The translations under genes and the position numbers were made by a program. This document shows, in pieces, positions 20,234 through 31,892 of a stretch of DNA of 64,000 bases. This DNA is from Prinsepia uniflora (lineage: Eukaryota; Streptophyta; Magnoliopsida; Rosales; Rosaceae), in contig CM064875.1 of NCBI GenBank assembly GCA_032719365.1, forward strand, positions 15,983,816 to 16,047,815, read 5' to 3'. Numbering within the stretch: position 1 is the stretch's first letter; every line of letters begins with the position of its first letter. The notes under the pieces were generated by a model that was not told where the DNA came from, ran no database searches, and saw nothing but the letters and a program-made list of their open reading frames with translations.

Positions 20234-20523
20234 GGAGTTAATGGTGTTATTGTGTGTTTGTTGTGTATGGGTTTGGGGGGTTGCACGGGTCAAGAGAGTG
20301 AGAGAGTGAAAAATGAGATAAGATAATGATGATGAACACTATCCACTCAAAATCCCAAAATATCCAACTTCCATTCTTTCCCAAAATGCCCTTCTCTCAA
20401 ATAGAAAGCCAAGGTAAAGTCCTAAGGGTAAAATGGTCAACTAGGTTAAATTAAATCCTGTAAATTCCCAAAAAATCCTAGAAAATTCCCCTTAATCCTA
20501 TAATTAATGTTTGGTTTGTTACA

Positions 20524-20528
20524 ATTAG
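20524..20528. repeat. Target-site duplication ATTAG, right copy
   Basis: Follows the LTR end TTACA at 20523 and matches 6377-6381. Confidence 0.8.
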
Positions 20529-20999
20529 TTTGGGCATGCCCATGTTGAACATTAATTTGACGGTCTACATCATTGAAAGAGAGACGAGTCCCTGATCAAG
20601 ATGGCAAGGGATTTATTCCATTTGAAGCTGCTTTTGAACCAACTTTTTGCGAAAATAGGTAACTGGGCATAATAAGTTACAAAAAATCAAAATTTAAATG
20701 GGAATAGTAATTTACAGCAAATCAGGATGTTATCCATGGAATCATGCCCCGCATGAAACGCACAAAGTTTTCTTTTTTAAAGGATGTGTATTTGGCCTAA
20801 TTGCTAAATTTGCATACTTTTTTTTTATCCAAATAGAAATTTCATTGATAAAAGGAAAATTGATCGGGGTAAGAACTTTAAAAGGGACCTCATTAAAACC
20901 TTACAATGAAAATCTGCTAGTTAGGAAAATTCAGTGAGGAAAAATAGTGCCCTATCTTAAAAAAAAAACAAAGTGATTACATCTAAATTACATTAAAAA
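20529..20999. other. Non-coding DNA, probably outer part of the LINE remnant
   Basis: AT-rich with a T-run near 20818-20828. The small open frame at 20698-20937 has no recognisable domain. It adjoins LINE-derived sequence to the right. Confidence 0.35.
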
Positions 21000-21232
21000 T
21001 CAGCCTCCGTTTAGCAGCTCTTATAGCCACACTATAGCTAGGGGGAATACAGGTAACGCACTTGAGCTTGAGTATGAAGTCCTTCTTGAGCTAGCCTATG
21101 AGTGGCATCATTATACTGTAGAGGAGTAACAATCACATCAGTCGGCGAAAGGCCAACTCTGCCCAACAAAAGTAGCCCACAAAGCAAATTGGTTAATTTT
21201 GTTTGGAACATTCAAACCTCACAGAGCATTCT
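21000..21232 (-). pseudogene. LINE remnant: RT zinc-binding (zf-RVT) and RNase H-like fragment, copy 1
   Basis: On the minus strand one frame reads GLNVPNKINQFALWATF just after an AL-stop (TGG to TGA), the pattern of the plant LINE zf-RVT domain (LWxLxVPxKI). Another frame downstream reads DVIVTPLQYNDATHRLAQEG, like the C-terminal RNase H segment. It resembles 24195-24370, so this part of a LINE 3' end is duplicated. Heavily decayed. Confidence 0.5.
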
Positions 21233-24156
21233 TGACACGACCCATCCCAATCCCCCCGGGATTACCATGGAATGTGTCATGCTCCCGTCTGACAAGAAGT
21301 GTCAGACAAGGCATAACCTATTGCCACTGCCCAAAAGGGCTTCCAGAATGCGCAAGGAACGATGGAGGAGGTGTACGATGCTCCAGTCTTTGCTGCAGTC
21401 GCTTCCGGAATCAACCTGAAGGGCATTAAAAATCAAAAGCTGTGAGTGGACGAAAATAAACAAATCTGTTTAAAACATTTATAAGACATTTATGCCCCTC
21501 AGTAAAACATATGCATGCACCAAAAACCAATAACCACATATTTATTTAGAAATAACCATTAGGGCCTTAGCCCGGGAACCAAAGCATAGTTTCAAATCCC
21601 AAAAGTCAATCCAAGAGTTATTTCATAAATCCAGTAAGATACATTTATTATTTTTCCATCTCCGGCATCCCCGATGCCTAGCGTCCCTGACGTTTGACGT
21701 CCCCGACGTCATATCTCACGGTATTAAGCAACGCGTGCTGCCCGGGGTCTCACCGGGTCCATCTCTCTGACATCCCCGATGTCTGACGTCCCTGACGTCT
21801 AATCATAGCAATCCTGCTCCTGGATCACTATATGGTCCGGTAGCTCCGTACAATGACCCCTCGCCGGCAATGGACCGTGACTTCCCCAGTGTCCCCGACA
21901 CCTGGAGGAGACCAATATATATATTCTCGTATCGAGATGGTTTTATGGAACGCATTTTATTATTCGTTTCCAAAATATCACAAGGGCCCTGCCCCAAATT
22001 TCCATAAAACCGTCATAAGTCCAAATAGTTGATTATTAAATCTGAAATCATTTATTCAATTCCATTTTAGGGTCCCCGACCCGAAATCACATATATAAAT
22101 GAACTGGGCCCCTGGCCCGATTTCATAAGTCAACTGGGCCCCTGGCCCGATTTCTTAAATCAACTGGGCCCCTGGCCCAAATTTACTGTATCAAATCCGT
22201 AACTGTTTCATAAAATCATATCTGAATCACAATTATGGAAATCAGTACAAATCTAGAAAACCTCGATTTACGCGCAACCCGTAAATCGCCTCGAAATGCG
22301 TGAAATCACATAAATTCACCGATAACCAAATCAAAGCATATAAAAGCAATTATAACAATCATGAAACAGTTATGCATGCATCAAATTTATAAAACCAATG
22401 TCCACTCACAGACCGTTTAACCGAGCGCCTCGATACGCGTGCCATAGGCCTTCCCGGGCCACACCACTATCACCGGGACTCCCAATCCTGTCCAAATCAC
22501 ATTAGAGGGTTACTAACCTCCTCATTAACATCCTATTCAAGTCCCGTAAATTTCTCGAATTTTTAAGTATTTTTAAACTGGATTTAAAACCTTCGGACAT
22601 CCCGAACAATATCGAGACGGGGTCCGATTGATACGAAACCAACGCTAAAATGTTCGTTACATTGCATAGGACAAAATTCATGTTGACCTCACCTCGAGAT
22701 TCGTGCCCGCGCGCCGTCACGCGCCGCCGTGGGTGGCTGCGCGTGAAAGCCACGCGCCTGCTACAGTGACTGCTACAGTCACCGTCCTCGCCCGTTTCTC
22801 TGGTAAACGGGTCCATTTGACCCGCGAGATGACCCGATTCGTTCACTGTCAAATCCACCTTAATCCTTTCAATTGAACACTCAAATAGGTTCGTTATAAG
22901 TATAATTAGATGTCTGTAAACCTAATTACAACAATCCTTACCTGAAATCCAACGACTTGAAGATGAACATCGAAGAACATCTGGCACTGTTCATCATTCG
23001 GATTTCATCAGTTCCACTGGATTTCCTTAAATTGATCCACTGAGAAGCTTCGTTGGGCCAAGGTAAACTCATTTGATAATCCAATTTCATCGTTTAATCC
23101 CTCTAGAATCACGACTCAATCCTCAAGCTTCTCCTCTGTCACCAAGCCTGTTCAGAGCCAAAAGGTTACCAAAATTCTTCGTTCTTAAGCTGGTTGTGAT
23201 CGAGGCAATCCCAGAAGGCTCAAATTGAACTCCAAATCGACCCTCAGAGCCCATAGCTCAAATTTTGAATTTCCCTCCATTGCTCCAAAATTCCGATTCT
23301 CGGTTTTCACAGCCCCCCGCAGTCTCTGGTGTTCTCCCTCAGCCAAATCCTTCCGCAAATTCCTCAGTTTCCAGTTGCACAATCAATTGTGGAAGGAAGA
23401 TTGATCATGGCCAGAATCCGATTCTCACCTTCCTGTTTTGCTTGTTCACGGGTAAGGAGAAGAAGGCTGAACAGAAATAGGAAGGATGAGATGAGATGAA
23501 CGGCTGAGATGGAATCTGGGGAGTGAGATGGATGGCTCAAATTAAAAAGCAGGGATTTAATCCTAATTAATTCCATAGTGGAAACTTTAGCATAATTTTA
23601 TGATTAATGGGACATGATCCAATCTAACCAATGGGTGAGTGACACTTGTCACTCATCCAAGTGTCCTCCAACCACCATTTCAGAATAAAATAATCGAAAC
23701 GGTTACCGAGACGTAAACTTCCCCGATTTCACGTTTCAGACCATAACTTCCTCGTACGAAGTCCGATTTCGGCGTGCCGCCTGTCAATGGATTCATATCG
23801 ACCCGCACTACATAACGGTCCTTGGCCCTCGGCGATCGGACCTCTAGATCAAAAAGTCAACATTTTCCTCCATTTCGTCCAATGCCCTTGGGCTTCCGAA
23901 CATCATAACTTTCACCACGAATGTCGGAATCGAACGTGCCACCTGTCTATGAACTCGTGACGTCCCGAACTACGTCACGGTCATTGGTCAAGGTCCATTT
24001 GACCGTCCGAATTAAAAGTCAACGTTTTTCCCACGTCCAGGGGCAAAACGGTCACTTTGCACAATTCGTCCGAAATCACTCAACTAATCCCAGATTAGTC
24101 ATTCTATAGCATATTTAAATAATATTAAATCTCGATACTCGGGACGGGTCGTTACA
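21233..24156 (-). mobile_element. Chromovirus-type solo LTR, 2.9 kb, same family as the LARD-like LTRs
   Basis: Minus-strand ends TGTAACGACCCGTCCC (at 24156) and GGGTCGTGTCA (at 21233), flanked by a perfect TSD ATTCT (21228-21232 and 24157-24161). Long stretches align to the LARD LTR at 32407-35467, for example GATTTGGACAGGATTGGGAG and GATAGTGGTGTGGCCCG. No coding sequence. It contains GACGTCC-rich segments near 21690-21800 and a 30-bp triplicate at 22101-22190. The open frames inside are chance. Confidence 0.9.
22101..22190. repeat. Three 30-bp tandem repeats inside the solo LTR
   Basis: Units begin at 22101, 22131 and 22161, each containing AACTGGGCCCCTGGCCC. Confidence 0.9.
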
Positions 24157-24161
24157 ATTCT

Positions 24162-24830
24162 AATGGTGTTCAATGTGAGCCATAGTAAAGCTTTCTAATA
24201 TTGAGCTGGAGTATGAAGTCCCTCTTAAGCCTGCCCGTGAACAACACCATTATATTGTAAAGGAGCGACAATCATATCAGGCAGCGAAACATCAACTCTG
24301 GCCAACAAAACTAGCCAACCAAGCAAATAGGTTCATTCTGTTTTGAACATTCAAATCCCACAGAGCTTTCCAATATTGTTCAATGTATATCATAGCATAT
24401 CACCCCCTACGTTCACCTTACATGGGAGTCAATTTGGCCCAAAGCCACATGGTATCTGGATTCTGTTGTATATCTCCTTTTTTTATATAAAACTAGTACA
24501 ACCCATGCAAACGATGAGTACTTCTTTTTCTAGATTTATCCACCAATATCAAGCAATCATCACTGAAAGCTCATGACATAAACCATGAGGTAACTGAAAG
24601 ACCTCTATTGTATAGTCGATAAAGCCTGGGCCACAACTTTAACCAGTACCTCCTTACCAACAACACACAATAGCCTCGAATTCCATTCATTGAGCTTTTT
24701 CCACATACGATGATGAACCTTACCCAACAATTTCCTTTTATTTTGGTACCAGATAGTAAGGAGTCCTAGATAGCTTTCATGACAATCAACAATTTTGATG
24801 CTAAGAAAATTGGATATCAAATAAAATACC
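24162..24830 (-). pseudogene. LINE remnant: RT C-terminus, zf-RVT and RNase H-like fragments, copy 2
   Basis: An open frame at 24820-24605 encodes a clear L1-type plant LINE segment: SYLGLLTIWYQNKRKLLGKV, then MWKKLNEWNSRLL and GKEVLVKVVAQAL, the stretch that follows the RT palm. Further along the minus strand (about 24370-24195) ALWDLNVQNRMNLFAWLASF marks the zf-RVT domain and then a degraded RNase H-like part. Order and strand fit one LINE 3' half, broken by stops. Autonomous LINEs copy their RNA directly at the insertion site; this one is dead and 5' truncated. Confidence 0.75.
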
Positions 24831-26999
24831 CGAAATCATTCTCATCTTCCACTATTAAAGGGACCGATTCATATCATGTATATCGAAGGTGCGCAAATTG
24901 AGTGCCTCTCCCACTAGAACAAAGTGGACGGATAATGGTTGGATTATTCCTTAGAATCCATATATGGTTGCTTTTAAGGTATGACTGTCACATCGATGTT
25001 GAAATATGTTATAGCATAAAAAGTGTCAAATACTTATATAAGTATTTATACAAAGGTCCAGATCGGGTGGCTCTTGAAAGGCAACAAGATCCATTATGTG
25101 ATGAAATATGACAATTTGTTGATGCGAGTTGGGTTTGTGCTCCAGAGGCATTATGGAGAATATTGAAATTTATATTGTATCAAATATACCCCTCAGTAGA
25201 ACGGTTTCAAATACATCTTCCTAATAAGCATCAAGTTCGGTTTGAGGCAGGTCAGATTGTAAGACATGTTTTGTTGGAAAATGTTTTGTTGGATGAGTGG
25301 CAAACACAAACTATGCTTACTGAATTTTTCACACTTAATTGCGTTGACTCTAAAGCTAGACGCTATTCATACATAGAGATCCCAAAGTATTACATATGGG
25401 GTTAATGAGACAAGTGTTTGGAATAAAAGAAAAAAATCGTACAAAGGTCATTGGCCGTGTTTATATAGTATTGCCAACTAAAGATTAGAAATTTTATATA
25501 CATGTCCTTCTCAACCATATTAGAGGTCCAATATCTTTTGAGGATTTACGTACATATCAGAATGTCAAACATCCAACTTATAAGCAGGCCGCAGAAAGTC
25601 TAAGGTTATTAGAAGAAGATGATAATCTACGTCAATGCTTAATAGAGGCTTGTACAATTCGGATGTCATTAGCTTTAATGATATTATTTGCCACAATTCT
25701 GGTATATTCGGAACTAACTGGTGTTCGAAAATTATGGGATGGATTTTACCCATTCATGATGAAGAGTATGCACGCTCAAGTTCCTCAACAAACATTTTTG
25801 TTATGAACAAACTATTATGGGACTTGAGAAGAAACTTTTACTACAGCTTAACAAGAACATTACCGACTTTGAAATGCCCCAATTGACAGGTGACTTTGAA
25901 TCAAATTCAGGGATTCCGAGATGTATTGAGGATCAACTCTCCATTACTATTGAACAAAGAGATCTTGATGTAATTGATTTGTTAAACAATGACCAATGGT
26001 TTGCATTCGACACAATAATGGATGCAATTGACAAGGAGACAATTCAATATTCCTTGTCGATGCTCCAGGTGGAACTGTCAAAACCTATCTATATCGTGCA
26101 CTCTTGGAAAACTTGAGAATATTGGTCCTAGTGGATTAACAACAACAACATCTGGAATATCAACTACTATATTACTTGGTGGGAGGACAGTACATACATG
26201 ATTCAAGATTCCACTCAGTCCAGATGCATCGTCAACATGTTCGATTAGTGTACAATATGATCTAGAAAAACTAGTACAGAAGGCAAAGGAAATTATTTGG
26301 GATGAAGCCACAAAGGCGCATCACCATGCTTTCGAAGTAGCAGTTCGAATTTTCAGAGACATAGCTGATGTTGATGTATCATTTGGTGGAAAAATAATAG
26401 TTTTTGGAGGAGATTTTTGTCAAGTTCTTCCTGTTATCCCCAAGGGTACTAGGTCTCAATTAGTCCAAGCCAGTGTGGCAAAAGCATCATTTTGGTCCAC
26501 AATAAAAATATTGAAGCTCAGACAGAACATGAGATCTCGCAATGGTAGGCATTTTTCATAATTTTTTCTTCGTGTTGGTGATGGAGAAGAACCTATGTTC
26601 ATGGATGACATGATAAAGCTACATGAGTGCATGGTTTTACTATGGGAAGACGAGCAAACAATCGGCCAATTTATTGATACAGTTTTCCCGAATTTAGAGG
26701 AACATGTAGAAGGTGCACATTAAATGGTGGAAAAGACCTTGATTACTCCTACAAATGATGATGTAAACATGTTGAATGAAAAAAAAATCAATTTTTTCCA
26801 TGTACAGAAGAGACAACGTACTCATTTGATTCATTTGAGGAAGACATGTCAAATTTGTATTAGCCGGAATTTTTTAATTCAATCTCAATTGAGGGTTTGC
26901 CTCCGCATAAGTTAACATTGAAGAGAGGTATCCCCAATCATTCTTTAGAGAAATATTGACCTAAAATTGGGATTGTGTAATGGTACAACGTTATTGTGT

Positions 27000-27007
27000 A
27001 GTGGTAC
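27000..27007. repeat. 8-bp TSD AGTGGTAC, left copy
   Basis: Perfect duplicate of 27935-27942, abutting the MITE. Confidence 0.85.
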
Positions 27008-27934
27008 CAAGGATTGAAATATCGATATCGACGGATATATCGCTAGTCAAATTTACGGATATCTCGTCCTAAATATCGATATCGTTTACGGTTAACAAAA
27101 ATGACGGAAATTCGGTCTAAAAGTTGGAAATTTGGAATGAAACTTTGAGAAAAACTTAAGTACCTAATGATGATTATATAGGACTAATAAAAACTATAAA
27201 ATGGCTATGATATAATAAATATATGATGAATAATATGATATAATAGGGTTCTGCCGATGACTAATAATATAAAATTTTAAACATAAACATAAAATGAAGT
27301 GAATTACTATAATTGAATATTAATATAATTAAAAACATAACAATAAGCATAAAAAAATTCAATGGAAGAAAAATTATAAAATGAGTAAATATATTTAAAA
27401 TTGGAAAAGAAAAGATGAAAAAATAGAGCCAATCTTTGTTCAAAAATGGGAAAGAATTAATATATTTAAAATTGAATTCAAAAGACCAAACATTCTTAAA
27501 AATTTGGAAAAAACGAAAAAAAAAAAATAAAGACAATGAGCAATGCTGGGTTCGAACCTAGGTTGTGGGAAGGGCATAAAATGCTCAACCAACTTAGCTG
27601 GGCCAACTTAATTGAAAATATAAGAACGGTATAATATATAAAGTATACCAACTAACACTCTTAACAGTCATCTTCTACCTCACGCGGGTCTGCGATTCGG
27701 GTTTTTTTGATCCGGCGGCATGACCCGACTGGTTTAAGCTCATTTTATGTCTGATTTTCACCCAATTTAGGCCGATCACGATCGTTTAAGTAAATAATAA
27801 GATCTATCTCTTTAAAAAAAAAGAAAAAAGATCGAAATTTCGTGAAATATCTTCCCCCCCCCCTCCTCTCTCTTAGCTGCCTCTGGCTAATTTTGACGAT
27901 ATATCGACCCTATCGATCGATATTTCAATCCATG
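27008..27934. mobile_element. Non-autonomous hAT-type element (MITE), 927 bp
   Basis: Terminal inverted repeats CAAGGATTGAAATATCG / CATGGATTGAAATATCG continue imperfectly for about 35 bp (GATATATCG on both sides). Flanked by the exact 8-bp TSD AGTGGTAC (27000-27007, 27935-27942). CA-starting TIRs and an 8-bp TSD are the hAT signature. The interior is AT-rich with no transposase and includes a tRNA-like segment. It sits in the Helitron helicase coding sequence. Confidence 0.85.
27547..27600 (-). repeat. tRNA-like segment inside the MITE
   Basis: On the minus strand AGCTAAGTTGGTTGAGCA resembles box A and GGTTCGAACCC is a perfect box B, about 25 bp apart. No acceptor stem or cloverleaf could be folded by eye, so it is a tRNA-derived repeat, not a tRNA gene. 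Confidence 0.4.
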
Positions 27935-28340
27935 AGTGGTACATACATAAAATCTCATTGATGGTGAAATCCTAACTGGATAGTGTACGGGAACTGGGGT
28001 TTTCCTACCAAGAATCCCTTTGAAGACTGTTGAGAATGCTGGGCTTCCATTTGAACTAACAAGGACTCAATTTCTAGTGAAATTAAGTTTCTCTCACTAT
28101 AAACAAATCTCAAGGTCAAACCATACCGAACGTAGGAATTTATCTTCCGGATCATGTTTTCAATCATAGTCAGTTGTATATTGTTTTATAAAGAAAGGTC
28201 TCAAAGTCATCAACAAAAATTTTGGCTAAAAAAGGATTTGTACTTGGTAAAGAAGGTGTGTTCACTAGAAATGTGGTATATAAAAGGTTTTTCTTCCTAC
28301 CGCTAACAATGTTGATTCGCACCAAGTAACTACATTTTAT

Positions 28341-29147
28341 TGTCTCCATATTATTTTTGTGGTGACTAGGAGCGCTAGTAACCTTTATATGTTCATGAAT
28401 GCTTCACTTAGATATAGCTAAATAATGTGTAAAACTATTATACTAATGAATGCTATTATATGGCACCTTTAACAATCATTTATATTTCTATTTTAGAATC
28501 TCAATGGAACATCTACCTCGGATTGAGCACTTTGTTTATTTGAATCACTATTGTGAAGTGGCAGACTGGAAGCAAATGGAAAAAATTAATTTCAGGTTAA
28601 TACATGTGCTTAAGATGATGTGGGTGCACATGTTTTGCATTTCTTGAATTATGCATAGTATGTATACTATATGATATCTCATTACGAATTTTATATTTGA
28701 CATTTCTAAATATTTTAAAGTAACGCATGATGGTGCGCGTAGCACACCAAAATGCCTCTCGCAGGCGTAGATGTGTTTGCGGTGAGGTTGGTTAATATAT
28801 TATTGAAGAAGAAGTTATTCACTAATATCAAAAAATATTTCTAACTATTTTACCTTGTCAATTGAAATAATCTGAAAAATAATTAAAATATATTCTCTTT
28901 ATATACTATACATGCAGCGTATTTTACTGACTTTGGTATTTGAGTAAAATAATGCAATTATAACTATATATTAAACTTAGTATAAATATAAATTGTGATT
29001 GGAATTTAGACGGATCCAACTTACAAAACAAAGAAAAATATCATTGTTACACTGTAGTAATGGTATGTGTATCTGTGTGTGTATGTGTGTGTGTGTATAT
29101 ATATATATGTATATATATATAATTTGAGGGAAGGAGGAGTTGGAATA
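28341..29147. other. AT-rich DNA downstream of the Helitron gene
   Basis: No gene recognised. Possibly the Helitron 3' non-coding part; a G/C-rich hairpin-like patch occurs near 28730-28780. A TG/TA microsatellite lies at the right end. Confidence 0.4.
29060..29121. repeat. Compound (TG)n(TA)n microsatellite
   Basis: TG-rich run passing into TA-rich run. Confidence 0.85.
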
Positions 29148-29594
29148 TGTTGATGCAGAAATTGTCACAAGAACAAAAATCAAACGGGGTTAAGGTTGAA
29201 TCCCAGGGGGGTGGTTCAACTGAAAACGCTCTGATACTTAAGTCAGCTTCGAAAGAGAAATCTTAAGAGCTTAAATAGCGTTGAATTGAATTACCTTTAT
29301 TGAGAAATATGTACCCCTTATGTAGGGATGAGTGAGATGTTCAATTTCCATAGTTTCGATGTGGGACAAATGCTCCTTAATTTGCGTGCTGATACATGTT
29401 GCTAAAATCGAGGGTGAGAGGCTTCCACATGTCATCCCGATTTTGGCCCAATATTTGGGCTATGTAAACATTGTGGGCTTGAGCCATGTTTGGTGCTTGG
29501 GCTTTAAGTATTATTGCCAGGGGCAATTTGGTCATTTCGGGAATTATGGACCACGTGGTAGCTCCACATTCTTTCGGTGATTTTGGGTTCCACA
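29148..29594 (-). mobile_element. Tat-type solo LTR, 447 bp
   Basis: Plus-strand ends TGTTGATGCAG and GGGTTCCACA (TG...CA). The minus strand aligns along its length with the Tat LTR at 8816-9301: ACTTAAAGCCCA, GCATTTGTCCCACATCG and CAATAAAGGTAA are shared in order. Flanks GAATA (29143-29147) and GACTA (29595-29599) are a likely TSD with one change. No internal sequence is attached. Confidence 0.75.
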
Positions 29595-29599
29595 GACTA

Positions 29600-30590
29600 A
29601 ATCGCACAACCAACTAAAACCTTTCAAGTGAAGAGATCTTAATATTATTAGACTATAGTATTAGCTGTCATAATATTTGTAGTTATAAACGTATAAAATT
29701 AAACTAACATAAAGTATACAAAATGAAGGCAATTATTATCTTTCCCGTCCTATCATATATAGCTTCATATTGTTCACAGAGGTTATAGCTATTGATGTAG
29801 GTGCCATGTAGTTGAACTCTCCACTAAAATTATGTTAGGTATACTTCCAAATTAACTTAAAAAGTAAGGAGCAATGATGGTTTTTACTTAAGATTTTTTT
29901 TTTCTTCCTCAAACACACGTCTATAATCCTATATAGCTCTTCATTTGAATATGTTGGCACTCATCAATAATTTTCGAACTTTTTTTTTTGGTGGCTGTTT
30001 CACAATTGGTATTGGCTTTGGAAAGAATTCTTTGACATTTGACAGACAAGTGATAACCATTAATCATAGACTTTAAAGGCTACCCAATATAATTATTTAT
30101 GTCTCCTAATCTCCTTTGCTTTCACTCCCAAAAGGGGTTTTTTTTTTCTTTAATTAATTTCCCGACCTTCTCAAAAAGGAAAATGATACTTACAAAGTAA
30201 CTCGATTATGTGTTTGACGTCTTGTGAAGTAAAAATATTAACGAGGATCGAGATTGAAGCATTGAGAAGTAAAAATTGTAAATTAGTAGATAGTTAAATG
30301 GTTATGTGATATATTTAGTGAATTAGTTACAACATGAGTGAATAATAAAATTGAAATTCCCCATTTGTAGAGTAAATTAATCAAATACAACTTGTTATAA
30401 TATGGATAAATAATATTCCTCGTTCGAAAAATACTTTATCTCATTCCTATAATAACACGTCGATTAGATGAGAACCTAGGGCATGATGAGCTACGAAAAT
30501 AAGCTCCTCAACCAACTAGTCCATTCACAATATTTAATTTAGAAGCTAGTGTATATTTATTACATAATAAATAATTTTACTATGTAAAAA
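29600..30590. other. AT-rich intergenic DNA
   Basis: No gene, RNA or element terminus recognised; several poly-T runs. Confidence 0.5.
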
Positions 30591-30844
30591 ATCACTTTTT
30601 TTTTTCTTTCTAAAAAGCCCCTTCGATGTGGGGCTTATGCGGGAGAGAGTCTTGTGTCCTTCCAGTGTACAAATCCAAGTGGTCCTCTTGACCAACCAGA
30701 AGACATCAGCTGGAGCACCTTATACAGTAAGCATATAGTCAGCAAAATGATTGAAAGAAACAAAAGAAAATGGGAACACTATTCCCATGTAGAAAAAAGA
30801 ACAAGAAGACAGAGATATTTCTCCCTTGGGACTCGAGCTCCACT

Positions 30845-31110
30845 CCTTCCGGTCTATAAATTAAGAATTCTCAGGCAAAGGGGGGCATTAGAATCAGAAG
30901 CTCTTTTTTCAAGCCTTCTTGATTCAATTCTTCCTCTCTTCCTTCAAGCCCTTTCTTCAAGTTAGAGAAAACACTAACTCTCCACTACTACTAATGTAAA
31001 ATACTTTTCTTTCTTTAGTTAATCTAGGAGCTCACGGGTTGAGTATCTTGTAAGTTAAGTGTGCTAGTTTGTAAAAGTTACTGTTTGTGAGAGTGGTACC
31101 AGAGGTAGAA
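30845..31110 (+). promoter_or_regulatory. Possible retroelement promoter-to-primer-site module
   Basis: A TATA-like CTATAAATTA (about 30855) is followed by a pyrimidine-rich leader and then TGGTACCAGAGG near 31094, two changes from the tRNA-Met primer site TGGTATCAGAGC. This order is seen in LTR elements and in integrated pararetroviruses. No LTR partner was found in the window and no polymerase follows. The class is not decided. Confidence 0.3.
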
Positions 31111-31194
31111 CAAACTAGCTTGGACTTATATCAAGGCTTGAAGAACCAAGTCAACACTACAAGTATGTTTGTATCGATGAAGTATTATTAATTC

Positions 31195-31392
31195 ATGCTT
31201 CTTACCCGTTTAGATCTTCTTGCTGCTATTAATTATTACAAGGGTAAAATCAGAAAATGGGGAAAAACGATAACTATTAATAATTTATTAAGGATTTGCG
31301 AGTATTTTGACTACGATGCTACATATCTAGAAAATCTTAAAAGAGGTTATCGTGTAAATATAGAAGAAGCTAGAGATAATATTAAGGTTTAG
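31195..31392 (+). other. Unrecognised short open frame (65 codons)
   Basis: Lys/Arg/Tyr-rich frame following the module at 30845-31110. No domain recognised. It could be a fragment of the first ORF of the element that supplied that module, or chance. Confidence 0.25.
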
Positions 31393-31455
31393 ACAAGGAC
31401 AATTAGATCTTCTCTCAAGAACTTTATTAATTAGCATACTTTCTATTTTATCTTG

Positions 31456-31892
31456 TGTCGGCGCTACATCTGACCAAGTAATGAGCCCGTATAGAAGACT
31501 TCAAATATCACATCAGGTCCACTAACAAGGCCCACTAAACAAAACTCATCTCCAAGGCCCATCACTGAAGCCCTTACTTGGGATCCCACCACCTTGACCT
31601 TATTTTGGCTATATAAGGAGCACAATCCCCCTCATTTGAGGGATCCCCCCATTCTCTCATTAGAGAAACCACTTTCTCTTTAACTTTGAGAGCTCTTCCT
31701 CTCTCTACATTTACTTTCTCTCACTAAAAGGCTCTTAGTCTATTGTATCATATACAAGTAAACACTATTATATTAATGAGAATGGGGTAACACCATGTAC
31801 GTTACCAGAATTAGGTGAACCACGTACATACTTGTATTCATGGACGAGTGCGGTCTTCTTACTTTTAAGTTGCAAAATTTTAAGCTTCAACA
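31456..31892 (+). mobile_element. Tat-type LTR (plus strand)
   Basis: Begins TGTCGGCGCTACATCTGACC, clearly related to the start of the Tat LTR at 8816 (TGTTGACACCATATCTGACC), and ends TTTAAGCTTCAACA like it. TATA box TATATAAG at 31610-31617. 437 bp. A TSD is not convincing. Confidence 0.65.

Larger units (their letters stand above)
6382..20523 (-). mobile_element. Chromovirus-type solo LTR split by two nested insertions
   Basis: On the minus strand the LTR begins TGTAAC at 20523 and ends GGGTCTTGTCA at 6382, flanked by the 5-bp TSD ATTAG. Its own sequence is 6382-7704, 8343-8815 and 20239-20523, about 2 kb in all. It is interrupted by a Cassandra TRIM (7705-8342) and a Tat retrotransposon (8816-20233). 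The TGTAAC...GTC(C/T)TGTCA ends and an internal GTCCATTCACAG motif are shared with the other chromovirus-type LTRs in this window. No internal domain lies next to it, so it is read as a solo LTR left by LTR-LTR recombination. Confidence 0.75.
24847..28340 (+). pseudogene. Helitron RepHel helicase gene, decayed and interrupted by a MITE
   Basis: Spread over several frames but collinear with plant Helitron proteins. From the left: NGWIIP (near 24935), DCHIDVEICYSIKSVKYLYK (24988 on), FVDASWVCAPEALWRILKF (25114 on), IGRVYIVLP, HIRGPISFEDLRTYQNVKHP and LFATILVYSELTGVRKLWD (25700 on). Then the Pif1-type helicase: Walker A region DAPGGTVKT (26060 on, usual GKT changed to VKT), IIWDEA (26294 on), FGGDFCQVLPVIPKG (26404 on), LPPHKLTLKRGIP (26899 on) and, beyond the MITE, VFLPRIPLKTVENAGLPFEL (about 27995 on) and the motif VI-like LTINKSQGQTIPNVGIYLPD. 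The HUH nuclease end is missing, so it is 5' truncated. Many stops and frameshifts. No Helitron terminus (TC or CTRR hairpin) was identified. Confidence 0.85.

Noticed and set aside
27547..27600. tRNA gene
   Set aside because: Good A and B boxes but no acceptor stem or cloverleaf; treated as a tRNA-derived repeat within a MITE.
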